Shown here piece by piece: positions 19,577 through 29,670 of a stretch of 64,000 nt of DNA. Numbering within the stretch: position 1 is the first letter of the stretch; the number at the start of each line of letters is the position of its first letter. The position numbers and the translations under genes were made by a program. The notes beneath the pieces are model-generated. The model saw only the letters and a program-made list of their open reading frames with translations. It did not search any database and was not told where the DNA came from. The stretch spans positions 124,001 to 188,000 of the forward strand of contig NZ_JAVDDT010000007.1 of the NCBI RefSeq assembly GCF_030848495.1, read 5' to 3'. Source of the stretch: Natronospira bacteriovora. GTDB taxonomy: Bacteria > Pseudomonadota > Gammaproteobacteria > Natronospirales > Natronospiraceae.

Positions 19577-21361
19577 CTGCCCCTCCGGGGCAGCAGTCTT
19601 GCGCAGGCGGATGCCCAGTTCACGCAGCTGCTTGTTGTCCACCGTGCCGGGGGCGTCGGTGAGCAGGCAGGCGGCGGTCTGGGTCTTGGGGAAGGCAATC
19701 ACTTCACGGATGCTGTCGGCGCCGGCCATCAGCATGACCAGGCGGTCCAGGCCGAAGGCGATGCCGCCGTGGGGCGGGCAGCCGTACTTCAGGGCATCCA
19801 GCAGGAAGCCAAACTTCTCGCGCGCTTCCTCTTCGCTGATGCCGAGGTAGTCGAACACCGCCGACTGCATCTCCGTGTCATGGATACGGATGGAGCCGCC
19901 GCCGATTTCGGAGCCGTTGAGCACCATGTCGTAGGCGCGGGAGATGAGTTCCTCCGGCTTGGCCGACTTCAGGCCCTCGGCACTGTCCACTCGCGGCGCG
20001 GTGAAGGGGTGGTGCAGGGAGTACCAGCGCTGGTCGCCCTCGTCGTACTCGAACATGGGGAAGTCCACCACCCACAGCGGGCGCCAGCCGTCTTCCACCA
20101 GGCCACGGTCCTTGCCCAGCTTGACGCGCAAGGCGCCCAGGGCGTCGTTGACCACCTTGGCCTTGTCGGCCCCGAAGAAGACCAGGTCGCCGGCCTCGGC
20201 GCCGGTGCGCTCGAGGATGCCGGCCACGGCGGTGTCGGAGAGGAATTTCAGGATCGGCGACTGCAGGCCCTCGCGGCCCTGGGCCGGATCATTGACCTTG
20301 ATGTAGGCCAGGCCCTTGGCACCGTAGCGGCCAACGAATTCGGTGTAGCCGTCGATTTCCTTGCGGGTCAGCTCGCCACCCTTGGGCAGGCGCAGGGCGG
20401 CCACGCGGCCCTTGGCGTCCTTGGCCGGGCCGGAGAAGACCTTGAATTCGGCATCGGCCACCAGGTCGGCCACGTCCACCAGTTCCAGGGGGATGCGCAG
20501 ATCCGGCTTGTCCGAGGCGAAGCGGCGCATGGCTTCCGCATAGGGCATGCGCGGGAAGGGGTTTTCCAGCTCCACCCCCATCACGTCCTTGAACAGGGAG
20601 CGGATCAGGCCTTCCACCAGATCCATGATCTGTTCTTCGGACATGAAGCTGAGCTCCATGTCGAGCTGGGTGAATTCCGGCTGGCGGTCGGCGCGCAGGT
20701 CTTCGTCACGGAAACAGCGCACGATCTGGTAGTAGCGGTCCACGCCCGACATCATCAGCAGCTGCTTGAACAGCTGCGGCGACTGGGGCAGGGCAAAGAA
20801 CTGGCCGGGATGGGTGCGGCTGGGCACCACGTAGTCGCGCGCGCCTTCCGGGGTGGCGCGGGTCAGCATGGGGGTTTCCACGTCCAGGAAGCCCTGCTCG
20901 TCCAGGTGGCGGCGCATGGCCGAGGTCACCTGGGCGCGCAGCTTGAGCTTGCGCTGCATGTGTTCCCGGCGCAGATCCACGTAGCGGTACTTGAGGCGCA
21001 GATCCTCACCCACATCGTGCTCGTCCTGGTGGAAGGGCGGCGTTTCCGCCTTGTTCAGCACTTCCAGCTCCAGGCCCAGCACTTCCACCTGGCCGGTGGG
21101 GAGCTTGTCGTTGGTGGTCCCCTCGGGGCGTCGGCGCACCCGGCCGCGCACGCGAATCACGTATTCGCTGCGCAGGCGCTCGGCGGTGGCGAAGACATCC
21201 GCCCGGTCCGGATCGAACACCACCTGCAGCAGACCTTCCCGGTCGCGCAGGTCAACAAAGATCACGCCTCCGTGGTCGCGCCGGCGATTGACCCAGCCGC
21301 ATACGGTAACTTCCTGATCCAGAAGGGATTCGTCAACTTTTCCGCAATAATGGGAACGCAT
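19565..21361 (-). CDS. aspS: aspartate-tRNA ligase
   Basis: A 598-residue class II synthetase: N-terminal OB-fold anticodon-binding domain (start [18 protein letters not shown]), class II core with the bacterial GAD insertion (about 280-420), and a C-terminal motif 3 ([13 protein letters not shown]). It charges tRNA-Asp, and in some lineages tRNA-Asn too; I see no gatCAB here. GGGAG precedes the ATG. The final residues GluGln and the stop are encoded by the adjoining heptad repeat, so the C-terminus is probably repeat-derived. Confidence 0.97.
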   Translation of the reverse strand: MRSHYCGKVDESLLDQEVTVCGWVNRRRDHGGVIFVDLRDREGLLQVVFDPDRADVFATAERLRSEYVIRVRGRVRRRPEGTTNDKLPTGQVEVLGLELEVLNKAETPPFHQDEHDVGEDLRLKYRYVDLRREHMQRKLKLRAQVTSAMRRHLDEQGFLDVETPMLTRATPEGARDYVVPSRTHPGQFFALPQSPQLFKQLLMMSGVDRYYQIVRCFRDEDLRADRQPEFTQLDMELSFMSEEQIMDLVEGLIRSLFKDVMGVELENPFPRMPYAEAMRRFASDKPDLRIPLELVDVADLVADAEFKVFSGPAKDAKGRVAALRLPKGGELTRKEIDGYTEFVGRYGAKGLAYIKVNDPAQGREGLQSPILKFLSDTAVAGILERTGAEAGDLVFFGADKAKVVNDALGALRVKLGKDRGLVEDGWRPLWVVDFPMFEYDEGDQRWYSLHHPFTAPRVDSAEGLKSAKPEELISRAYDMVLNGSEIGGGSIRIHDTEMQSAVFDYLGISEEEAREKFGFLLDALKYGCPPHGGIAFGLDRLVMLMAGADSIREVIAFPKTQTAACLLTDAPGTVDNKQLRELGIRLRKTAAPEGQSEQ

Positions 21362-21498
21362 CAGCGTTGCTCCCGCTTTCTCGTGTGGGTGAGATGGATT
21401 CGGCCTGTCGGGAATAGGGCGCCAGCGCGCCGGAGGGGCCCGAAAGGCGGGAATATTACGATTTGAGCGGGTTTACCGCAAGGTGGGGCTGAAAACAC

Positions 21499-21753
21499 TG
21501 GAACCACCGAAGACGCCGAAAACACCGAAAAAGATATCAGCACAGAGGATCTCAGAAAAAACGGGTTGCCTGGATCCGGCCAGGCTGCTGTGGGAGCGGC
21601 TTTAGCCGCGATCAATGCCAGCCGATGGTCCTATCGCGGCTAAAGCCGCTCCTACAGCAGGCCGGGCAAGGCTGTTCAGCCAATCCCCCCCCCATGGGGT
21701 TACAGGCTTTTGATTGGCATTTTTCGGTGTTTTCGGCGTCTTCGGTGGTTCCA
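21499..21753. repeat. inverted element with 9-bp CACCGAA-type arms enclosing a REP pair, copy 1
   Basis: The arms 21499-21532 and 21720-21753 are perfect inverted repeats of about 34 bp built from 9-bp units ending in CCGAA. Inside, a REP-like pair (21585-21660) carries the stem GCGGC-TTTA-GCCGC. The stretch 21362-21759 between aspS and the DUF502 gene holds no gene. Confidence 0.87.
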
Positions 21754-21759
21754 GTTTTT

Positions 21760-22458
21760 TCAATCCTTCCCCGGCAACTTCTTCCCCTGTGCCTCCACCG
21801 CCTTGGCCACCTTCTTCCCGTCCGGGTTCCAGACGGGGACCACCACGCCCAGGGAGATGATCATGCGCAGGGCCTCGTCCACGCTCATGTCCAGCTCGAT
21901 GACGTCCTTGCGCGGGATCATCAGGTTGAAGCCGGAAGTGGGGTTGGGGGTGGTGGGTACATAGACGCCCACGACATCCTGGCCGGTGCGGTGCTGGATC
22001 TCGCCCAGATCACTGTTGGTGACGAAGGCCAGGGCCCAGGAATTTTCGTGGGGATAGGGGATGAGCACCGGCTTGCGAAAGGCATCGCTCTGGCCGGAAA
22101 ACATGGTTTCGGCAATTTGCTTGCTGCCGTAGTAGATGGAGCGCACCACCGGAATGCGGTCAAGGATGCGCTCGCCGATTTCCACCAGTTTGCGGCCGAA
22201 GAAATTGGCCGCCAGCATGCCGGTGAGTATCAACACCGCCAGGCTGAGCACGATGCCCAGCCCGGGGATCTGGAAGCCGAACAGCTGTTCGGGCTGGATC
22301 CGGTCCGGCAGCAGGGTCAGCGAACGGTCGAGCAGATTGACCAGAAAGCGCAGGGCGAAGATCGTGACCCCGACGGGAACCAGTACCAGAATGCCGGCGA
22401 CGATATAGCGCCGCAGGCGGGCCATCAGGCTGGGTGGTTTTCCTTCCGGGTGACTCAT
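21760..22458 (-). CDS. DUF502 family membrane protein
   Basis: A 232-residue protein with two N-terminal membrane helices (about 14-34 and 60-82) and a cytosolic domain containing the VGVYVPTTPNPTSGF segment, a DUF502 hallmark. Function is unknown. Its ATG overlaps the stop of the zinc-ribbon gene upstream (ATGA). The order zinc ribbon, DUF502, aspS recurs in related gammaproteobacteria as far as I recall. Repeat DNA separates it from aspS by nearly 400 bases. Confidence 0.9.
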   Translation of the reverse strand: MSHPEGKPPSLMARLRRYIVAGILVLVPVGVTIFALRFLVNLLDRSLTLLPDRIQPEQLFGFQIPGLGIVLSLAVLILTGMLAANFFGRKLVEIGERILDRIPVVRSIYYGSKQIAETMFSGQSDAFRKPVLIPYPHENSWALAFVTNSDLGEIQHRTGQDVVGVYVPTTPNPTSGFNLMIPRKDVIELDMSVDEALRMIISLGVVVPVWNPDGKKVAKAVEAQGKKLPGKD

Positions 22459-22739
22459 GCAGGCTCCGCCGCCCTGGTTTTCTTGCCGTCACTCTTTCCG
22501 GCGTCGCTCCCGCTCTTGCTACTGCTGGCGGAATCACCGGCCAGATTGCGCTTGTTGTCCTTCTTGAAGTCGGTCTCATACCAGCCCGAGCCGGAGAGAC
22601 GGAAGGCCGCGGCCGAGACCAGCTTGCGCAGGGCGGCTTCCTGGCACTGGGGGCATTGGGTGAGATCAGCGTCACTGATCTTCTGCAGGGCTTCCATTTC
22701 GTGGCCGCAGGCCTCACAGCGATATTCGTAAATGGGCAT
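22455..22739 (-). CDS. FmdB-type zinc-ribbon protein
   Basis: A 94-residue protein starting MPIYEYRCEACGHEMEALQ, with two CxxC pairs (Cys8/11 and Cys29/32) forming a zinc ribbon and a Ser/Lys-rich low-complexity tail. This is the FmdB putative regulatory family; its target is unknown. The start is fixed by the family N-terminus. A longer upstream reading has no ribosome site. It overlaps the DUF502 gene. Confidence 0.9.
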   Translation of the reverse strand: MPIYEYRCEACGHEMEALQKISDADLTQCPQCQEAALRKLVSAAAFRLSGSGWYETDFKKDNKRNLAGDSASSSKSGSDAGKSDGKKTRAAEPA

Positions 22740-22990
22740 CCTCGATACCTCGATCAAGATGGTTCTGCAAACGGTCTGATGAACTCCGGGCGGAGTCCGG
22801 TGCGAATTTGGCGTCATCCACGGGAAAAGCAAGCCTTGCCTGGCCTTTTTCGGTCGTTTCCCGCCATCCGGCCGACGACAGGGGGCTATTATAGCCGATG
22901 ACCCGCGGTAGCGGCCCTTCGGCATTTGCCGTCGGGCGCGTTAACATGGCAGAAAACACGGTATCGAATGCATTCCGAACTGGGGAGACC

Positions 22991-23854
22991 ATGAGCAAAA
23001 GCACCGCCCTTGAGACCACCGCTGGCGACCAGCGCCCCACCCTCCTCATCACCGGCTGTTCCAGTGGCATCGGTGAAGCGGCCGCCCATCTCTTCCGGGA
23101 TCGCGGCTGGCGTGTCTTCGCCACCGCCCGCCGTACCCTGGATGTGCACCGCCTGGAACGGGCCGGTCTGGAGGCCCTGCAGCTGGATCTGAATGACTCC
23201 CTGTCCATCACCGTGGCCGTCGATCAGATCATGGAGGCCACCGACGGACGTATCGACGCCCTGATCAACAACGCCGCTTTCGCCCTGCCCGGTGCGGTGG
23301 AGGATCTTTCCCGGGCCGCCATGCGCAGCCAGTTCGAGGCCAATGTCTTTGGCACCATTGAGCTCACTAATCGGGTGTTGCCGCTCATGCGCCAGCGGGG
23401 CAAGGGCCGCATCGTCATGATCAGTTCCATTCTGGGTCTGGTGTCCATGCCCTGGCGTGGGGCCTACAACGCCTCCAAGTTTGCTCTGGAGGGTTTCACC
23501 GATGCTTTGCGCATGGAGCTCAAGGGTTCGGGCATCGATGTGGTCACCATCAATCCCGGCCCGGTGGAATCCAGTTTCCGCAAGAGTGCCCTGGCCAATG
23601 CCCGGCGCTACATCGACCTCAAGGGTTCGGTTCATGCCGAACACTATGAGCGTCTCGAGCGGCTCAACAGTGACCCGGAAGGCCGAATGCCCGGCTCCGT
23701 GAGTCCCGCGGCCGTGATGCGCCGTCTGGTCAAGGCCCTGGAGTCCCGCCGCCCCCGCGCCCGCTATTACGTTACCCTGCCGGCCTATGTGCTGAGCTTC
23801 CTGCGCCGGATTCTTCCGACGCGGTGGCTGGATGGGGTTTTGCGGCGGCATTGA
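22991..23854 (+). CDS. short-chain dehydrogenase/reductase
   Basis: A 287-residue SDR. The cofactor motif TGCSSGIG is at 21-28, NNA at 93-95, catalytic Ser145 (or 146), Tyr159 and Lys163 (YNASK). The absence of a basic residue cluster makes NAD or NADP preference uncertain. The C-terminal extension with RPRARYYVTLPAYVLSFLRR resembles SDRs acting on lipids or retinol-like substrates. A GGGGAG site precedes the ATG. No pathway partner is adjacent, so the substrate is unknown. Confidence 0.88.
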   Translation: MSKSTALETTAGDQRPTLLITGCSSGIGEAAAHLFRDRGWRVFATARRTLDVHRLERAGLEALQLDLNDSLSITVAVDQIMEATDGRIDALINNAAFALPGAVEDLSRAAMRSQFEANVFGTIELTNRVLPLMRQRGKGRIVMISSILGLVSMPWRGAYNASKFALEGFTDALRMELKGSGIDVVTINPGPVESSFRKSALANARRYIDLKGSVHAEHYERLERLNSDPEGRMPGSVSPAAVMRRLVKALESRRPRARYYVTLPAYVLSFLRRILPTRWLDGVLRRH

Positions 23855-23880
23855 GTCGGGGTGGGTAGCGGTTCTCCAAT

Positions 23881-24035
<155 letters not shown>

Positions 24036-24083
24036 ACCCAAGCGCCATCCCAACCGCGGCTCCCGTGCCGGAGGCGGGCTGCA

Positions 24084-24527
24084 ATGACACAGCACAAACG
24101 CCCGGAATCCGTTCTCGTTCTCGTTTACACCCCCGACGCGGAAATCCTCATCCTCGAACGCCGTCAGCCGGCCGGATTCTTCCAGTCGGTGACTGGCAGT
24201 CTGAACTGGGGCGAGAGCCATGCCGAGGCAGCATGGCGCGAGCTGCGCGAGGAAACCGGTCTCGATCCCCGACAGCCGCCCCGGCCCTGTGGCCTGGAAG
24301 CCCGCTTCGAGATTCATCCCGACTGGCGCCATCGCTTTCCACCCGGTACTGAAACGAATCACGAAACCGTCTTCTGCTGGCAGGCCCCGTCGCCCGTTCC
24401 CGTACAAATCAACCCGGATGAACACGTGAGCTGGCAGTGGCTGCCCTTCGACCGGGCGGTGGCAAGGGTGAGTTCCTGGAGTAATCGGCGGGGGTTGCTG
24501 CAGGTGATTCCGATGGTCTTGGGATAG
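24084..24527 (+). CDS. nudB: dihydroneopterin triphosphate diphosphatase (Nudix)
   Basis: A 147-residue Nudix hydrolase. The box spans 38-60 with Gly38, Glu44 and REEGL-type residues RELREETGL. The start MTQHKRPESVLVLVYT and the QVIPMVLG end match NudB, which removes pyrophosphate from dihydroneopterin triphosphate in folate synthesis. GGAGG lies ten bases before the ATG. The frame stays open upstream through the hexamer repeat (Arg-Gln repeats), which I reject. The gene is bracketed by two direct copies of the hexamer element. Confidence 0.88.
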   Translation: MTQHKRPESVLVLVYTPDAEILILERRQPAGFFQSVTGSLNWGESHAEAAWRELREETGLDPRQPPRPCGLEARFEIHPDWRHRFPPGTETNHETVFCWQAPSPVPVQINPDEHVSWQWLPFDRAVARVSSWSNRRGLLQVIPMVLG

Positions 24528-24574
24528 CAAGTAGCGAGAAGCGAGCAGCAAGGCTCGGCAGTGCCGGTTTTTAT

Positions 24575-24726
24575 CGTTGTCGTTGTCGTTGTCGTAATCG
24601 GTTTTCCAAGCTGCGAGTGACGAGCAGCGAGCTACGGGAAAAACACCTGGAACCGCCACGGCCAGGTTTTTTTAGGGGTTTGCTCCTTGCTCCTTGGAAA
24701 ATTCCGACAACGACAACGACAACGAC
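24575..24726. repeat. hexamer-armed inverted element, copy 2
   Basis: It is nearly identical to copy 1 through the core. The left arm has three CGTTGT units plus CGTAAT; the right arm has only three units against five in copy 1. One extra TTGCTCC is present before the right arm. A stretch of AGCGAG-like words at 24530-24553 precedes it. Confidence 0.87.
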
Positions 24727-24803
24727 GAAAAAACAGTCACTGGAACCCGCCCGCCTCGGCGGTACAATCAACGACAACCACACCACCAACGGAGAACCGG
24801 CGA

Positions 24804-25457
24804 ATGCCGAAGCAGCAGGGAACCCAGCCGGCCGAGACGGTGGTGTTCATCCACGGTCTGTGGATGACGGGAATGGAGCTGTTCTATCTTCGGCGCCAGG
24901 TGCGTGAAGCGGGTTATGCCACCGAGCAATTCTCCTACCGTACCCTGTCGGGCACCCTGGACGAGAATGCCGAAAGCCTGCATGACTTTCTCCAGACCGT
25001 GGACGGAACCCGAATTCACCTGGTGGCGCACAGCCTTGGTGGATTGTTGACTCTGCGTCTGTTCGAGCGTTACGGATCCGTGATCAGTGGCCGCATTGTG
25101 TTTCTTGGTTCACCAGTGCGTGGCAGTCAGGCGGCCCGCGCCACGGCCGCGAATCGGTTTGGCGAGGTGATTCTCGGTCGCAGTGGGCAGGAGGGGCTGC
25201 TGGAAGAGCGTGAACCGGTCTGGTCCTGGCCCAACGGGCTCGGTGTGCTCGCGGGCACCCGAGGCATCGGTGTGGGTGTGGCCCTGAGCGAGCTGCCCGA
25301 ACCCAATGATGGCACCGTGGCTGTGGAGGAAACTGAACTGGTGGGGGCCAGCGATTACATCCTCCTGGATGTCAGCCACACCAGCATGCTGATGTCCCGC
25401 CAGGTGGCCGATCAGATTGTCGCCTTTCTGCGGGATGGTTGCTTCGATCACGGTTGA
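24804..25457 (+). CDS. alpha/beta hydrolase (lipase-like)
   Basis: A 217-residue single-domain hydrolase. The oxyanion segment FIHGLW is at 15-20, the nucleophile elbow AHSLGG has Ser77, and likely acid and base are Asp169 and His192 (DVSHTSM). No signal peptide, so it is probably cytoplasmic. A GGAG site precedes the ATG at 24804; upstream codons in frame come from the hexamer repeat. It resembles triacylglycerol-lipase/PGAP1-like hydrolases, but the substrate cannot be read. Confidence 0.85.
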   Translation: MPKQQGTQPAETVVFIHGLWMTGMELFYLRRQVREAGYATEQFSYRTLSGTLDENAESLHDFLQTVDGTRIHLVAHSLGGLLTLRLFERYGSVISGRIVFLGSPVRGSQAARATAANRFGEVILGRSGQEGLLEEREPVWSWPNGLGVLAGTRGIGVGVALSELPEPNDGTVAVEETELVGASDYILLDVSHTSMLMSRQVADQIVAFLRDGCFDHG

Positions 25458-25480
25458 TTGTCCCGGTGCCGATCTTGGCG

Positions 25481-25634
25481 ACTGTGGGAGAGGCTTCAGC
25501 CTCGATGCTTTTTTGTGACCCGGCAAGCCGTAACAGGTACCGGGTTTTGAACAAGATCAGATCTTGAATATGTAGGACCTGTTACGGCCTCTGGGCACAC
25601 AAGAATGCATCGCGGATAAATCCGCTCCCACGGT
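25481..25634. repeat. REP-like inverted pair with mismatched inner stems
   Basis: The outer arms ACTGTGGGAG... at 25481-25517 and its complement at 25597-25634 pair, yet their own small stems differ: GAGGC-TTCA-GCCTC on the left and GCGGA-TAAA-TCCGC on the right. Inside is a further pair, GCCGTAACAGGTACC / GGACCTGTTACGGC. It occupies the gap between the hydrolase and mutS. Confidence 0.8.
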
Positions 25635-25657
25635 GCCTGTAGCGAGGTAGGCGAGGT

Positions 25658-28249
25658 CTATTGGTCCTTGTCCAGCAGGCCCTTCAGGCGATACAGCCGT
25701 TCCAGGGCCTCCCGCGGGCTGAGGTCATCGGGGTTCAGGCCCTGCAGTTCTTCCCGCAGGCGATCCGGCTTGTCCGATCCCTCCACGGGTTTCACGGGCC
25801 GGGGAGGTGGTGCCTGGAACAGGCCCAGTTGGGGCTGCTCGCTGCGCTGTCCCTGTTCCAGTTCAGTGAGATGCCCCCGGGCGGCCTTGATCACGGACTT
25901 CGGTACCCCGGCCAGGGCGGCGACCTGCAGGCCGTAGCTCTGGTTGGCCGGCCCTTCGCGGACCTGGTGCAGGAAGACCAGCTTCTCGCCGTGCTCGGTG
26001 GCGTCCAGGTGCACGTTGACGCAGGCCGGCAGCTGCTCGGGCAGCTCGGTCAGCTCGAAGTAATGGGTGGCGAAGAGAGTGTAGGCGCCAATCTCTCGGG
26101 CGATGTGCTCGGCGCAGGCCCGGGCCAGGGATACGCCGTCATAGGTGCTGGTGCCGCGGCCGATTTCATCCATCAGCACCAGGCTCTGGTCGGTGGCGTT
26201 ATTGAGGATGTTGGCGGTTTCGCTCATCTCCACCATGAAGGTGGACTGGCCGCCGGCGAGATCGTCCGAGGCGCCGATGCGGGTAAAGATGCGGTCGATG
26301 GGACCGAGCACGGCGGCGTCCGCCGGTACGAAGCTGCCCACGTGGGCGAGGATGGCAATCAGCGCCACCTGACGCATATAGGTGGATTTGCCGCCCATGT
26401 TGGGGCCGGTAATGATCAGCAGGCGGCGTTGTTCATCCATGTTCAGATCGTTGGGCACGAAGGCATCGTCAATCACGCCCTCCACCACGGGGTGACGGCC
26501 GCCCTGCACACGAAGGCAGGGTTCGTCCGTCAGCTCCGGCATGACCAGGTTCAGGCTTTCCGCCCGCTCGGCCAGGCAGCTCATGACATCCAGTTCGGCC
26601 AGGGCTTCGGCCGTGGTCTGCATCATCGGCAGATGCTCGCCGAGCTTGTCCAGCAGTTGTTCGTACAAGGCCTTTTCCCGGGCCAGCGCGCGTTCGCGGG
26701 CGCTCAGTACCTTGTTCTCGAACCCTTTCAGTTCCGGCGTGATGTAGCGCTCGGCGGCCTTGAGGGTCTGGCGGCGCTGGTACTCGGTGGGCACTTCCCT
26801 TGCCTGGGCCTTGCTGATCTCGATGAAGTAGCCATGCACCCGGTTGTAGCCCACCTTCAGGGTGCTGATACCGGTGCGCTCGCGCTCGCGCTTTTCCAGA
26901 TCCGTGAGAAAGCCATCGGCATTGCTGGACAGGCGACGCAGTTCATCCAGTGCTTCGTCGTAGGCTTCGGCGATCACGCCTCCGTCCCGGATCACGGCGG
27001 GCGGGCTGTCGATCACCGCCGCCTGCAGCAGGCTTACCACCGGTGAGGGGTCTCCCAGACCCTCGGCCAGGCGGGCCAGCAGCGGGGAGTCCAGGCGGGC
27101 AATGTGATCCCGCAGGGCGGGCACCTGGGCCAGGCTGTCGCGCAGGCGGGAGAGATCCCGTGGCCGGGCGGAGCGCAGGGCCACCCGGGCCAGGATGCGT
27201 TCCACGTCCCCGATGCCGCGCAGAGCCTCGGCCAGGCCGGGGTGACTGTGTGTCGTCAGCAGGGTATCGATGCACTGGTAACGGCCACGCAGGGTGTCCC
27301 GGTCACGCAGGGGACGGTTCAGCCAGCGCCGCAGAAGACGGCTGCCCATGGGCGTGGCACTGCGGTCGAAGACGCCGGCCAGGGTGTGCTGGTCGCGTCC
27401 GCCCAGATTGCGGTCGATCTCCAGATTGCGACGGGTGGCCGCGTCCATGACCACGGCTTCCTCGCGCCGCTCCACCCGCAGCTGGCGGATATGGGGCAGG
27501 GCGGTCCGCTGGGTTTCCCGCACATAGCCCATGAGCGCGCCGGCGGCGGCAATGGCCAGTGGCCGATCCTCGCAATCGAAGCCGGACAAATCCCGCACCT
27601 GGAACTGCTCGCACAGCAACTGGCGCCCGTGCCCCGGGTCGAAATGCCAGCTTGGTCGCGCGCGGCGACCCGCGCGTTCCCGGGCCGGGGCGGGCAAGGC
27701 CTCGTCTTCGTCATGCAGAAGTTCGGCGGGATTGAGGCGTTCCAGTTCCGCCACCAGGGCTTCATGTCCGTCGATCTCGAGCAGGATGAAGCGGCCACTG
27801 GTCAGGTCCAGGGTGGCCAGGCCCCAGTGGCCGTCCCGATGGTGGATGGCGGTGAGCAGGTTGTCCCGGCGCTCTTCCAGCAGCGCCTCATCGGTGACGG
27901 TGCCCGGCGTGATGATGCGCACCACCTTGCGCTCCACCGGACCCTTGCTGGTGGCCGGATCCCCCACCTGCTCGCAGATGGCCACGGATTCGCCCAGGCG
28001 GACCAGGCGGGCGAGATAGCTCTCCGCGGAATGATAGGGCACGCCGGCCATGGGAATGGGCTTGCCGGCGGACTCGCCCCGTTTGGTCAGGGTGATGTCG
28101 AGCAGTTCGGCGGCGCGTTGGGCGTCTTCGAAGAACAATTCGTAGAAATCGCCCATGCGGTAGAAGAGCAGAATGTCCGGATGCTCCGCCTTGACCCGCA
28201 GATACTGGCGCATCATCGGGGTATGTCCGGCGAAACGATCGTCGCTCAT
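25658..28249 (-). CDS. mutS: DNA mismatch repair protein MutS
   Basis: An 863-residue mismatch-binding ATPase. The N-terminal mismatch motif is present ([11 protein letters not shown], with the Phe-x-Glu wedge), the Walker [10 protein letters not shown] is at 615-623, and the C-terminus ends with a dimerisation region typical of MutS. The ATG at 28249 has AGGAA six bases upstream and fits the family; a longer in-frame start at 28330 overlaps the divergent promoter region. It is divergent from pncC-thpR-recA. Confidence 0.98.
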   Translation of the reverse strand: MSDDRFAGHTPMMRQYLRVKAEHPDILLFYRMGDFYELFFEDAQRAAELLDITLTKRGESAGKPIPMAGVPYHSAESYLARLVRLGESVAICEQVGDPATSKGPVERKVVRIITPGTVTDEALLEERRDNLLTAIHHRDGHWGLATLDLTSGRFILLEIDGHEALVAELERLNPAELLHDEDEALPAPARERAGRRARPSWHFDPGHGRQLLCEQFQVRDLSGFDCEDRPLAIAAAGALMGYVRETQRTALPHIRQLRVERREEAVVMDAATRRNLEIDRNLGGRDQHTLAGVFDRSATPMGSRLLRRWLNRPLRDRDTLRGRYQCIDTLLTTHSHPGLAEALRGIGDVERILARVALRSARPRDLSRLRDSLAQVPALRDHIARLDSPLLARLAEGLGDPSPVVSLLQAAVIDSPPAVIRDGGVIAEAYDEALDELRRLSSNADGFLTDLEKRERERTGISTLKVGYNRVHGYFIEISKAQAREVPTEYQRRQTLKAAERYITPELKGFENKVLSARERALAREKALYEQLLDKLGEHLPMMQTTAEALAELDVMSCLAERAESLNLVMPELTDEPCLRVQGGRHPVVEGVIDDAFVPNDLNMDEQRRLLIITGPNMGGKSTYMRQVALIAILAHVGSFVPADAAVLGPIDRIFTRIGASDDLAGGQSTFMVEMSETANILNNATDQSLVLMDEIGRGTSTYDGVSLARACAEHIAREIGAYTLFATHYFELTELPEQLPACVNVHLDATEHGEKLVFLHQVREGPANQSYGLQVAALAGVPKSVIKAARGHLTELEQGQRSEQPQLGLFQAPPPRPVKPVEGSDKPDRLREELQGLNPDDLSPREALERLYRLKGLLDKDQ

Positions 28250-28362
28250 GCTCGGTTCCTGTGGTCCGCATTCATTGAAGATCAAGGCGGGCATCGTATT
28301 GAGCCGATGCCCGGCTGGCAAGTCGCTCACCCTGTGCGTGCAAATCCGTTAGTATCCCACGC

Positions 28363-28878
28363 ATGACCACGATCAAGCCGCCCACCGATGAACAGCTGTT
28401 TGCCCAGGCGCAGCACCTGGGCACGGCTCTGCTGGCGAGGCAGGCCAGTGTGACTGTGGCAGAATCATGCACCGGCGGCTGGCTGGGCAAATGCCTGACC
28501 GACGTGGCCGGCAGTTCCGAGTGGTTCCAGCGTGGCTGGATCACCTATTCCAATGCCGCCAAGGCCGAGGAGCTGGGTGTGGACACGGCCATGCTCGAGA
28601 CCCACGGCGCCGTTTCGGAAGAAGTGGTCTCGGCCATGGCCATCGGTGCTCGCCTGCGTGCCGGAGCCGATATTGCCCTGGCAGTGAGTGGTGTGGCCGG
28701 GCCGGGCGGAGGCAGCCGCGACAAGCCGGTGGGGCTGGTCTGTTTCGCCCTGGCCGACGGCGCCGGTACGCTGCGCCGGGAATCGCGACAGTTTTCGGGC
28801 GACCGCGAAGCGGTGCGCCGGGCCAGCGTGGCCCATGCCCTGGGCATGGCGCTGGAATGGCTGGGGGGCCTTGAGTGA
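28363..28878 (+). CDS. pncC: nicotinamide-nucleotide amidase (CinA C-terminal family)
   Basis: A 171-residue stand-alone CinA_C domain protein. ESCTGGWLGKCLTDVAGSS near 26-44 and SGVAGPGGGS near 106-115 are family signatures. It deamidates nicotinamide mononucleotide to nicotinate mononucleotide, recycling NAD. The pncC-recA-recX order is common in gammaproteobacteria. Here thpR is inserted between pncC and recA. The ribosome site is weak. Confidence 0.94.
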   Translation: MTTIKPPTDEQLFAQAQHLGTALLARQASVTVAESCTGGWLGKCLTDVAGSSEWFQRGWITYSNAAKAEELGVDTAMLETHGAVSEEVVSAMAIGARLRAGADIALAVSGVAGPGGGSRDKPVGLVCFALADGAGTLRRESRQFSGDREAVRRASVAHALGMALEWLGGLE

Positions 28879-28927
28879 CGCTGGAATCTCCGTGCGGAGG
28901 TTCCCAACCAGAACGGGAGTTTTACCA

Positions 28928-29458
28928 GTGAGTAGTACCCATCGACTCTTCTTCGCCCTCTGGCCGGATGAAGCCCTTCGCAGCGAACTCGATGAGCGGG
29001 CGCGCTCCGTCCAGGCCGTGGCCGAGGATGGCAAGGCGGTACCCCGCGACAACCTGCACATCACTCTGCGCTTCCTGGGCTCGCTGTCCGATGAGCAGGC
29101 CGGCCGGGCCGAGGCGGCCGCCGCACGGGTACGCAATCGTGACGTGGAGCTGGTGCTGGATCGTGCCGGCTTCTGGCCTCAACCACGGGTGCTGTGGCTG
29201 GGATGCAGCGACACACCGGATCCCCTGCTGGGCGTCGTGGCCGACCTCAATACCGAGCTGGGCGGTGAAGGCTTCGACCTGCGCAGTCGCCCCTACAAGC
29301 CCCATGTGACCGTGGCCCGCGGTGTCACGGTGGCCGAAGCCCCGCCGGTCATTGAACCGCTCACCTGGCGCGCCGAACGTTTCTGTCTGGTGCGTTCCCA
29401 CACTGATGGCCCGATCTCGGAGTACGAGATTGTTGGCGAATGGTCGCTGATCGACTAG
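28928..29458 (+). CDS. thpR: RNA 2',3'-cyclic phosphodiesterase (2'-5' RNA ligase family)
   Basis: A 176-residue protein with two HxTx motifs, HITL at 44-47 and HVTV at 126-129, the catalytic pair of the 2H phosphoesterase family. The family opens 2',3'-cyclic phosphates and can join tRNA halves in vitro. The start is a GTG at 28928 with GGGAG upstream; the open frame further 5' lies inside pncC. It sits between pncC and the LexA box of recA. Confidence 0.92.
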   Translation: MSSTHRLFFALWPDEALRSELDERARSVQAVAEDGKAVPRDNLHITLRFLGSLSDEQAGRAEAAAARVRNRDVELVLDRAGFWPQPRVLWLGCSDTPDPLLGVVADLNTELGGEGFDLRSRPYKPHVTVARGVTVAEAPPVIEPLTWRAERFCLVRSHTDGPISEYEIVGEWSLID

Positions 29459-29462
29459 ACTA

Positions 29463-29478
29463 CTGTACAAACGTACAG
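29463..29478 (+). promoter_or_regulatory. LexA (SOS) box upstream of recA
   Basis: CTGT-N8-ACAG, with inner bases ACAAACGT. It lies five bases after the thpR stop and 192 bases before the recA ATG, so a long leader is implied. Confidence 0.9.
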
Positions 29479-29670
29479 GCGCGTTGTTCCGGGTGGCCCG
29501 GAAAGGCCTGCGGTTTGTTTCCGACATCATCTGTCGCTCCAGGCTGACAGCATGAGTCGACCAGCGGCCCCGATCGGGCCTTTCAGCCCGGCCGATCCGG
29601 GTGGGATAATGCAGCGCAAATTCACCGTGACGGGCACCGCCCGCATCCGCGCAACCTCATGGGGGTTTTG